This document shows positions 23,601 to 35,600 of a DNA stretch of 64,000 nucleotides, in pieces. This DNA is from Beroe forskalii. Its lineage: Eukaryota; Ctenophora; Nuda; Beroida; Beroidae. Below the pieces are notes generated by a model. That model made no database searches and was not told where the DNA came from. It saw nothing but the letters and a program-made list of their open reading frames with translations. The stretch lies in assembly GCA_011033025.1 (NCBI GenBank), contig WFMF01000019.1:558001-622000 (forward strand). The letters are read 5' to 3'. The position numbers and the translations under genes are program-made. Within the stretch, counting starts at the first letter, position 1. The number at the start of each line of letters is the position of its first letter.

Positions 23601-26600
23601 ATGACCCAATACCTTTCTGTGGAGGTCGTGAGACCTCCAGATGTCAGCCTCCCGAGCATCTCGCTGACATCTTCTCAAAGAGGAACCCGAGTGATGAAGG
23701 GGCGGATTCCGGCGTGGTTTCAAACATCGTGGACATATTCCAGTCGCAATGCTCTCAACATATCTCCATGAACCAACTTAGGCAGACCTTTCAGGGCTCC
23801 CTGGATGCCCCACTGGATGCCAGGCTGCAGACGGCCACTGTTGAAAAGTCCTTAGGAGAGCACCCCGACTTCTCAGTGGATGGTCAAGGCGATGTGAAGC
23901 TGCAAGTCAATCTGTCTGAGGGTGACCTTGTGAGGCCTGAGATTGTAAGGTTTGAAGACTACAAAGAAGTCGTGGACCAGATTGTGACATTCTGTGAGAC
24001 CCACCTTCCCTTCCGGGTGTCTCGGGTAGCTCGAGGGGGGTCTCTGGGGCACGACACTGCCACGACCACCAGACGAGACATTGACTTGGTTCTCTACAGT
24101 GCTGATCTGCCGCAGACAGGTCACGCCCGGTGGCTGCCCAGTGTCATCACCGCCCTCTCTGATCTCATCAGAGAAGCCCCTAAGATCCTTACCAAGACAG
24201 AGAAACCCTTCCCAAAGGTGTCCTTCATTTCCACAACCCCCTACTCCGTGCAGTTCACTGCAGGGGACCTAGATGTGGACTTGATCCCCTGCTACGACTG
24301 GAAAAACGACTACACTTCCTCTCAACTCCACCAAACCATCAAGGAGCAGCGGTCCATGGACTTCATCTGGTTCTTCCCGGCTGCGTGTGAGAAGGAGTCA
24401 GACTTCATTCGCAAGCAACCCATCAAGATCAAAGAGATGATCCGGATGGTAAAGAACTGGAGAAACAGCATCCTGTGGAAGGATCAGTTCCACCGACCTA
24501 ACAGTCTCCTCCTTTCCTTCATGGTGATTGGAGCTCATGAGAAGCTGGTGAAGGACGGGATGTCCAACTTGCTCATCACCCAGGAGGCCATGCTGCAGAA
24601 ACTCACGGAGATGATCCAGCGGAAACACGAGTTAAGGCTGGAGTGGTCCACTTATTACAACGAGTCCATCAGAGGGAGCTTCCCCATGAAGACGTGTCCC
24701 GTGGTCCGGAACCCCTCCAACCCGGCAGACAACGTGGCGGAGACGGGGCTCCAGAACTGGACACAGTTCCCTGGGGAGTTCACCAGGTGGGCACACTTCA
24801 TCGGGGTCATACAGACCAAGGGGACCATGGCCGCCAAGCAGGCCAAGCTGCACCAGAAGGTGTCCAGGCTGGACAGTGAACCGTAACACACTGGGTGATG
24901 GGCTGCAACACACAAGATTCATTCTGCAAGTGATAATATGCAGCATGGCAAGGACCCGGATTAATAGCAAGAGGAAGACTAGTTGCCATGGACATGCATG
25001 CTTATCTTATCAACTTACAAATTATGAACGTATGAACATTATTTATTGTTTATTTCAGTACACCTTGGGTTGTATCCCAGGTGTGCGTCGGAATATTACT
25101 GAGTTACCTGATTATTTTAATCACCATCCAGGAATAGGGTTCTGCATACAGACATACATAATTATTCTCATTACGGAGACTACATCCGCTGACCTTATGT
25201 TCTGTGTTGAAAAGATCGGTATATCACCCATGCTTATGTCATCTCAAAACTTCTAAGCACATCCAGAGTTGGGTAGCCTCTCATGAGGTTCTTCGGGCAC
25301 CGGGCCTATAATTGAGATATACAGATATACGAACATGATAATATTAAAATGTTATTTTGTATTTTAGTGCATGATGGAAGCGAGTTTAATTTGTTGATAT
25401 GGTATGAAACTTTCCTTGCAAATTCTTTAGGAGAACAAAATCATGGGTAAAAAGGGGCTAGAGTCATTGGTAGACTGAATAAAGCTTTCTATCAGTCAGC
25501 AGCCACATTGCTTCGTTTATCTCATTTACGACCGGGACAAAATAAAGCCACAAACTTCACGTGATACATTGTGGGTGAAAACTCAGAACTGCGATTTGGG
25601 AAGAGAGATAGAAAATTCCTCACAACTGGGAAGTGGGAAGATTTGTTAATAACACTTGGAAGTGGGAAATATTCCTTACTAACTAGAAGTGGGAAGATTC
25701 CTTATCACTGAGAAGTGGGAAGATTCCTAACTAAGTTACTACGTACTGAGATTGGGAAGGTACTTATGGACACGTTTTTTTAAGTGGGTATTTTTTGCTG
25801 ATTTCAAAATTTTGAAAGTGACCCGTCTTGGTGCTGAAATTTAGCACATTGGGACTTAATCTTATGTCTTTTAGCATGTTTATTGAAAAGTGAAAGAATT
25901 CAGCTTCACGATTTCAAAAGGATTCTGATTTCCACATGTTTCCAATTGTCAGTAATTCCCCAGTAAACTCAGTGCCAATATTCAGTATTGTTTTTCCTTA
26001 TGATATTGATTTTAATCATAATTTATGACTCATAAGAGTAACAAATAACATCATAGGCTGACAAAATACAACACAAGTGACACGAATCAGTTGTTATTAA
26101 GTCATGTTCCACTTTTCAGTTTGGTGACATTGGTCAGTAAAATGGTCACCATTTGTTCATAGACATGGCAAGCTTACGAGCTTCTAGGCCCATAATTGAG
26201 AAGATTCGAAGTGTCAAACATTGATACTGATACAAGAGGCCTTACTGTGCAATTTTCGAGTAATCACAGACTCTTAAGTGCCTAATTTAAGCCAAAAGTC
26301 ACTACTCAAATTGGCTATATTTGAAGTATGTTGTGATTTGAAAAATTATACTGAAATTTGGAAAAGCTTATTTGTCACTTAAAAACTCACTTTGGCCTGG
26401 AAAGTTCCTAATTTCAGTTGTTGGAGACTAATCGTTGAGGGAAAACATCTTAAATTGTGTGTATTGTGCCAACTTTCAGCATAATAGTCATTCTTTCCAG
26501 TGTTCTCAATTTTATATTCCGAACATTTATCTGATTAGGAAATCTCATAAAACTAACGGCAGGCATCTTTTTGGACCAATTTGATGGTACTGAATACAAG

Positions 26601-29600
26601 ACAAGACTTAAACTGCTATTACAGTGCCAGTTTGAAGCAAAAATGACCAGTATTTTGTCTATCAATTTCAGTGACTGATTTACTGAATTTGATGAACTGC
26701 TAGACGTCAACTGTATACCCATTGCTCTCAGAGTTCAAATGAGATCAGATTTTGAAACGAAAATCATACATTAGTGCCTGACATCAGCAAAATTGACCAT
26801 ATTTATGTAGAAAAAGTCACATTTGCTGATTCTATGCACTTGTCATACTACATCCACCATATTTATTTCTTGCTGATGATCTCATTACTGCATAAAATTC
26901 ATTTTCAGCATCAAGTAGTGCTTCTTTCCAGCAAAAGTGACTACTTGATGGCAGGTCTCTGAATTCATTTGCTTTATGGTGCCTCCTCATAGTCTTTATT
27001 TGCTGATTTCAGTCACTGAGTTAACCATTGATAACAATCTTACATTGTGGTGTTCTGTGAGACCTAACAAAAACGTGATATTGAGAGTTCATAATGAGTT
27101 CCCTTATTCAGCAGATGGTCATTTTTGTGAAAAATGCAGTCGCTTCTTTAAAGTAGTCATTACTTGCTGATAAGAAGCACTGCATCAAGTTTTCTTCATG
27201 AATGTGACTTAACTAAAGTCAAAATAGATCCTAGGTAGTGATATAACGATTTATGGTGCTCCCTCACAGTAAAAAGAGACTCTGCCCCACATCAATGTAC
27301 AACTCATGTAAAAGTCAATATTACTGAAATTTGGCACTGTATTTTCGTCAAATATGGCAAGAGCTTTGCTTCAATTATAATTCCAGTCATAATCAGATAT
27401 ATTTGGGCCGTTTAAAATACATTTGTTTGGCCCTAAAGCTAGAAAAGCAAGTATTCACCTGTAAAGGTCATATCTTACTGACTATCGGCACAACTGGAGA
27501 CTTGAACCCTTTTAGATTGGACTGCATGCTCTCCTTACATTACTTTGAGTCATTCATGGTCATTTTTATCGAAAAGGAGCCCTATAACTCACTCATCTCA
27601 GACAGAAGTAAAATCAAACTGCAAACCATATCAAATATGACTTTTTGCTGGAACGTGGCACCTTTTGTGCTCTCCAAACTTAGTCAATAGTTAGTACCTA
27701 ACTAGGACATCACTATTAAAGAAGAATTAGAATCAGAGTAGTCACGGTAGCTCCCTTACCACAGTAGTCATAAATCAGGTCTCTGTTGCTGAAAAGTGGG
27801 ACACCCTAATTTTACGAAAACGTAAAGACCATTTTGCTGAATCTATAATACACACGTTCTGGTGGTCTATTGTATCAAAAAGAGGTCAGCAAGGGCACAC
27901 CTTCTTTTTCCAGTCAAGGTGCCGATTTCTGACTGGCACCAAAACAGTCATTTTCGACCACTTAAAAAAACGTGTCCTTATCACTGGGAAAAGGGAATAT
28001 TCCTAACCACATTATCAATAATTGTTAACTTATTCAAAGGATATTGTAACAACGCTCTCCCCATAACCAGTTAACCACCCTTTTTAGGCAAGTGTCCGCT
28101 CATAGGACGACCCTATTTTAACACCCTATTACCACTCTATTATCTCTCTTTCAATAACCCATTATACATTATAAGGAACTAGAAGGCCCGTTGGGCCTTC
28201 TAGGTCACAAAAAAGGCCACAGAAACGATAACATTCTCACGTTGAGGAAAAATGATCAGTGGAATAGAGGTTTTGGCCTATAAACATCCCATTTAGTAAT
28301 AAGGACCATTATAGTTGCCACCAATCACGTGATGTATCCACTGGTGATACACTCGGACGTACCTGTTTCGTAAAGAATGTAGCCATTGTTCAGCACTATT
28401 GTTTGACCCAAAAAATAGATATTGGCCAAGGCAATGAAAAAAGGTTTGCAAAATTTAACTATTGTTTGAGAAATGATGTTGGAAATTGAATCAATATCAC
28501 GATAAAACACTGAAAGCAATTATGAAGCAACGAATATTCCTCGTATAGTTACACATTATTTACACGCTATATCACGTCTCAGTGGCGTAGTGGTTAGTGC
28601 GTTCAATTTAATTATCTATCACCTTGATCTGTTGCGCAGCAGGTCACGGGTTCGAGCCCGACTATAGTCAAATTTAAAATTTTCATTTTCTTACCGTATC
28701 TTCAGTTTTCTGATAGCAAATAATGATCCTACAGCCTCATCAGTGCATCAGAAAGTTTTTAAACCATGTTCCAAAATTTTTTACTAACTCCAAAAACTTC
28801 TGGGAGCATATAAGGCGGTATAACTCAGCATTTGCGTTCGCTTCCTTTGGTGCACAGGCCACGCCACAAAAAGCATTAAAGGGAAAGAAAAAAAGAAACG
28901 CATTCAAAACAGGGCTCAGAAACGAAGATCTCGATACACGATAGCTATCCAACTTATCGTACTTTTGACCATCAGAATTTCCAATTAGTACATAGATTTT
29001 CTTATACTGCAAAGCTCACTCGGCGCTGCTACGCAGCACCTCGTTCGCAAATTTCAAAAAATTTTACCGCATCAAAAAACTCCGATCCGTTCAAAAGTTA
29101 TATTAGAGATCGCGCAACGTAATCAAAACACCGTTAACAGAAATGAGCGCGCGCGAAATTCTCCGTGCACGTGTCACCATGGTAACCCGCACAAATCGTA
29201 ATGCGCGCGCGTTCCGAAGATGTTTCCGCCGTTACGACAAACAAAAAACAGAGAATGCGAAATTATATTAGAGATAATACCCCCACGTGATGCCCTTATA
29301 AGGAATGATACCCCCCACGTGATGCCCTTACAAGGAATAATACCCCACGTGATGCCCTTACAAGGAATAATACCCCACTTTGATGCCCTTATAAGGAATA
29401 ATTACCAGGCAAGTGTACGCTGAAAGTAACGAAGACTCTCTGCGAGGAACAAAGGGAGGATTTTAACGAGTGCACGTGGAGTGACGAAACGCAGACCTGC
29501 TCCGACACCCCTATCAGTATGTATCTTCTTTTCTGCCTCATAATCGAGAAAAGTGGGTGATCTTGCAAATCTCACGTAACTATTGACTCACTTAGGCCTT

Positions 29601-32600
29601 ACAGAAATAGATTGGAAATTTTCAGCTCGATCAGATAAACTTTAGATTGAAGCTTTCTTGATACTCTCTAACCGGCTGAATTCTACCTCACGTGCTCATG
29701 GTTAACTTATATGCTTAAATGCTTTCTGCAACTCTGAGAGGAAGAAATTGTACACAAACTGCTGGCAAGGAAAACAATATACTAATATGCGGGCACGGAT
29801 ACCGGCCGTGGCGCGCACGTACAACAGGAATACTGCTTTCTGATTAGTTGTTAACATTGCATGGTTACCACAGTAGAAGTAGTATGTACAAATTTTCCGG
29901 GAACTTTCTGAACTTTTCCATTACCATCCCTTCTCAAGTTCTCAATGCCTTCTTGTATATACGAAAAGATAAAACGGCCAGAGGGGAGGGAAACAATTTT
30001 GTCACAAAACTTCAGTATTCCTTTGAAATCCGACTTTCCCAACATTTTTTCGATCTTTAATCTTGTGGATCAGGAAATTGGTCCGGGGAGAGCAAGAGAA
30101 TATTAATCATGTAATATTGGGGAGGGAAAAACTTCCAGTTGAGTGTATTTACGATTTGTACATGTCCAAATTCCTCTGGGAGGGAAACTATCCAAAAATG
30201 TCGACTATCAGCTATTGCTGCAGTGGTGTCAGCCGCGTGGCTTATTATGAACATATTCACCATCTTTTGGTCACCCATAAGATAAGACTTTTATCTATCA
30301 GGTGAGTGTGGGAGGCTGAAGTGTCACGGAGACTGCTTACCGGGAGATGGGTTTGACAGGCGATGCAGTGCATGTCAAAGGAGACCAGGATGCACCTGGC
30401 AACAAGACTACCCTGACACCTGCAGGCGCACAGACCTCATCAACTCCACAGTAAGTAAACACCTGCAGGCCCACAGATCTCATCAACTCCACAGTAAGTA
30501 GCAACACCTGCAGGCGCACAGACCTCATCAACTCCACAGCAAGTAAACACCTGCAGGCGCACAGACCTCATCAACTCCACAGTAAGTAAACACATGCAGG
30601 CGCACAGACCTCATCAACTCCACAGTAAGTAGCAACACCTGCAGGCGCACAGATCTCATCAACTCCACAGTAAGTAAATACATGCAGGCGCACAGATCTC
30701 ATCAACTCCACAGTAAGTAGCAACACATGCAGGCGCACAGATCTCATCAACTCCACAGTAAGTAGCAACACATGCAGGCGCACAGATCTCATCAACTCCA
30801 CAGTAAGTAAAACACCTGCAGGCGCACAGACCTCATCAACTCCACAGTAAGTAGCAACACCTGCAGGCGCACAGATCTCATCAACTCCACAGTAAGTAAA
30901 CACATGCAGGCGCACAGATCTCATCAACTCCACAGTAAGTAGCAACACCTGCAGGCGCACAGATCTCATCAACTCCACAGTAAGTAGCAACACCTGCAGG
31001 CGCACAGACCTCATCAACTCCACAGTAAGTAGCAACACCTGCAGGCGCACAGACCTCATCAACTCCACAGTAAGTAGCAACACCTGCAGGCGCACAGATC
31101 TCATCAACTCCACAGTAAGTAAACACCTGCAGGCGCACAGATCTCATCAACTCCACAGTAAGTAGCAACACCTGCAGGCGCACAGACCTCATCAACTCCA
31201 CAGTAAGTAGCAACACATGCAGGCGCACAGACCTCATCAACTCCACAGTAAGTAGCAACACATGCAGGCGCACAGATCTTATCAGCTCTGCGTCTTATCA
31301 GCTCTGAGTGTTTATTGATAACGCTACCACTGCAACATTGACCTCTGCATTCTACGAGAATACAATCAACTCCAATGGGAGCAACACCTGCAGGCGCACA
31401 GATGCACAGGATCTCATCAAAGGATCCAGACCTCCACAGTAAGTAAACACCTGCAGGCGCACAGATCTCATCAACTCCACAGTAAGTAAACACCTGCAGG
31501 CGCACAGACGACATCAACTCCACAGTAAGCAAACACCTGCAGGCGCACAACCGTACATCAACTCCACAGTAAGTAGCAACACCTGCAGGCGCACAGACCT
31601 CATCAACTCCTACAGTAAGTAAACACATGCAGGCGCACAGATCTCATCAACTCCACAGTGGGTAGCAACACCTGCAGGCTGCACGATTTCATCAACTCTT
31701 CAGAAGGATTTGACACCTCAGACGAGGCGCAAGAGAGGCAAACACATGCTGCTCATCAACTCCAAAGGTAAGGCTAAGCAACACCTGCAGGCGCACAGAT
31801 CCTCATCAACTCCCACAGTAAGTAGCAACACCTGCAGGAGGGCGCACAGACCTCATCAACTCCACGAATCTCAACTCAACAGCATAGGTGTGCAGGCGCA
31901 CAGAAGATCATCAACTCACAGTAAGTAGCAACACATGCAGGCGCACAGACCTCATCAACTCCACAGTAAGTAAACACATGCAGGCGCACAGACCTCATCA
32001 ACTCCACAGCAAGTAAACACCTGCAGGCGCACAGATCTCATCAACTCCACAGTAAGTAAACACCTGCAGGCCCTGACAGACCTCATTTTTATTCCACAGT
32101 ATACATAAACACCGGGGAGGCGCACAGACCTCATCAACTCCACAGCAAGTAAACACATGCAGGCGCACAGATCACAATGAGTTAAAGTTAAGATACAGAT
32201 TGATATTGAATTGAACAGAAATAAAAAAAAAATCCATCAACTCCACAGTAAGTAAACACATGCAGGCGCACAGATCTCATCAACTCCACAGTAAACACAC
32301 TGCAGGCGCACAGATCTCATCAACTCCACAGTAAACACACGCAGGCGCACAGATCTCATCAGTATAGCAACACCTGCAGGCGCACAGACCTCATCAACTC
32401 GTGATAAATCGAGGTTTGGTTTCTAAACTTAATCACTTTTCAGGGGCTTTAAAACACCTCACAGGCCTGGTTCCTGAACTTAATCACTTTTCAGGGCTTT
32501 GGTTCCTGAACTAAAACACTTTTCAGGGGTTTGGTTTCTGAACTTAATCACTTTTCAGGGCTATGGTTCTTAAACTAAAACACTTTTCAGGGCTTTGGTT

Positions 32601-35600
32601 CTTAAACTAAACATTTTTCAGGGCTTTAGTTCCTAAAATTGAAAAAAACACTTTTCAGGGCTTTCGTTCCTGAACTAAAACCTCTTTTCAGGGCTTTGAC
32701 AACTCGTACAAGTGTCGAAACGTCCCTAAGCTCAGTAAAATCAAGTGAGTCTGATTTTTCAAATTGAGCTGAGATTCTTAATAAGGGGAATCAAAATACC
32801 CGATACGCAATGTAGGCAGGTGGATTTTTAGACTATCAGTTTAATAAATGAAGTAAATTCATTTATTAAACTGATAGTCTAAAAATCCACCTGCCTACAT
32901 TGCGTATCGAAACAAACTTCATTGAAGTATGTTTCAAATTGTCTGAACTTGATAACTGTTTCTTCTTCCACTGAGAGATGTCCCGGCCTTATTCCAGCAA
33001 TTACTGGCAATGTTCCAGATGTTCGGAGTACAAGCTCTGTGAGCACTGCAAGGGCGAGTGCTTCTGGAAAAACAGTGAGCACAAGTGCGCTGTCAACGTC
33101 GAGTTCGCTTGTGAGTTACCATAGTTTGTGGATGAATATCCAAATTATGCTGTCATTGTCCCTCTCCAGTGGCCTGTTTGTATTATATACAAAAAGGCAT
33201 TGAGGAGGGTTAGCAATGGACATGTTCAGAAAGTGCATGGAATATTTTGCATACTATCGCTAACGTGGTAACCATGCTAACAACCAACCAGAAAGCAGTA
33301 TTCCTGTTGCACGTGCGCGCGCCACGGTCGGCGTCCATGCTCTCATCTTCTCATATTATTTTCATTTCCAGCAGTTTGTGTTTGTCCAGAGAAAGCATAT
33401 AACACGTGAGGCAAACTTCAGCCACTGTGCCGGCTAAAGAGTAGAGTGAATGAGTAATGAGTATATTGTTTTGATCAGGCGGCTATCAGAACATCAGTCA
33501 CTCACTCCTGCGACTTCTTGTTTCCAGGCTCCTCCAATCCCTCTAAAGGAACGCTATTCTGAAGTACCATGATGTGTACACAGTGCTCTACACGCTGAGA
33601 TAGCTAGCAGGCCTACGTTATCCCAATTCGCTATAACTGATAGTGATAAGAATAGCAATGCACTATAATCATCAGCTAATCATTACAACGAAACATGCGC
33701 GGCGTTCGTGAACTGATGATCAAACGTGAAACCTACGCGCCTCCACGAATTTAAGTTATGCGTATCAAATTTAGCTGTTATTCATCTTCGGACTTCGTGA
33801 TAACTCCATCTTTTCTCTCATAGATAACAGGGCAGGGAAATTAATAAGCGCCTGCATACGGGACCAACGGATAACAAGAATTGTGCCGGCAGGCGCAATT
33901 TTTTTGTGATTTATTAATTTCATTCTTAGAAGCTGCCTGGTCATCAGTGCTATTGTTTTAACGGTTGCCTCTGTTAAAAACTGGTGATATTAGGAATTGA
34001 TTTTCTGATAAATTGATTTTCTGATAAATTCAGATTCTGAAACTAGAGCCTGTGAGTTCCTCAACAAACCATGCAGTGCCCTTACCCGATGTGATGTCTG
34101 CGTGTCTCAGCCCAAAACCCAGCACAGCAACCGACCGTGCATGTGGTGCGCGCTCGACAAACTCAACCCTGGTAAGTGTTACCATGGTAACAGGTTTAGT
34201 TACCATGGTAACTCAACCCTGGTAAGTGTTACCATGGTAACAGGTTTAGTTACCATGGTATCTCAACCCTGGTAAGTGTTACCATGGTAACAGGTTTAGT
34301 TACCATGGTAACTCAATCCTGGTAACTGTTACCATGGTAACAGGTTTAGTTACCATGGTAACTAAACCCTGATAAGTGAAAACTGGGTGTGCTCTAACTC
34401 TCAAACCCTGACAAGATGTAACATAACGATGAATAATTCTCACATTTACTTTTCATAAGGCCGATGTAAGATAATAGGATATTATGATGCCTAATGCTCA
34501 CAAATCACTCCCTTTTCAGACGGCAGCAGGGTGGGGCAGTGTATCCCTACTGACACCTACCTGGCTAGGTATCCCTTTGGACAGTGTGTGGGATGGGCCA
34601 CCATGAACAGCCCCTCCTGCCCAGGTGAAATACCCACAAATATCATCATAGGTGTCCCCACTCTCCCCCATTGGTGACCCCGCTCTCCCCCATTAGTGAC
34701 CCCCCATAACCCATTGGTGACCCCCACCCCCCCATTGGTGGCCCCACTCTCCCCCATTGGAGACCCCCTCTCCCCCCATAAGTGACCCCCCCCCCATTGT
34801 TGACTTCCATCGGTGACCCTCTCTCTCCCCATTATTGACTCCCCTCTGTTGACGCCCATTGGTGACCCCACTCTCCTCATAAGTGACCCCCCATTGGTGA
34901 CCCCACACTCCCCATTTGGTGACCCCCCATTGGTGACCCCCACACTCGCCCATTGCTGACCCCACTCTCCCCATTTGTGACCCCCCATTAGTGACCCCCA
35001 CTCTCTCATTTGGTGACCCCCCATTGGTGACCCCCACACTCCCCATTAGTGACCCCACTTTCCCCATTATTGACCCCCATGTTGACTTCCGTTGGTGACT
35101 CCAGTTATCCCCCAGCAGCGGACGGGTGCAGTGGTCACGGGAACTGCACACGGTGCCGCTCCCAGCCCGAGTGTGGGTGGTGCGACGACGGATCAGGAAC
35201 TGGCACTGGCACCTGCCACCCTGGCTCTTACCACGCACCAACTGATACTCAGGTGAGTAGCTGGCACCTGCCACCCTGGCTCTTACCACGCACCAACTGA
35301 TACTCAGGTGAGTAGCTGGCACCTGCCACACTGGCTCTTACCACGCCCCAACTGATACTCAGGTGAGTAGCTGGCACCTGCCACCCTGGCTCTTACCACG
35401 CACCAACTGATACTCAGGTGAGTAGCTGGCACCTGCCACCCTGGCTCTTACCACGCACCAACTGATACTCAGGTGAGTAGCTGGCACCTGCCACCCTGGC
35501 TCTTACCACGCACCAACTGATACTCAGGTGAGTAGCTGGCACCTGCCACCCTGGCTCTTACCACGCACCAACTGATACTCAGGTGAGTAGCTGGCACCTG

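Larger units (their letters stand above)
24887..29408. other. Intron 12, part downstream of MATH-OAS
   Basis: After the 3' UTR region this is mostly AT-rich DNA without recognisable genes. It has one tRNA-like SINE (28575-28670), a short GC-rich hairpin at 28179-28203 (11-bp perfect stem) and the 33-bp repeat before exon 13. Confidence 0.5.

Noticed and set aside
30337-31628. Long minus-strand frames with ELMRSVRLQVLLLTV repeats
   Set aside because: Antisense of the exon 14 donor array; no start context, domain or other support.
32735-32750. Stronger-looking donor AA/GTGAGT for exon 15
   Set aside because: It would place exon 16 in a frame without cysteines, against the clear PSI-type match. 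The weaker GTAAAA donor gives the correct phase.
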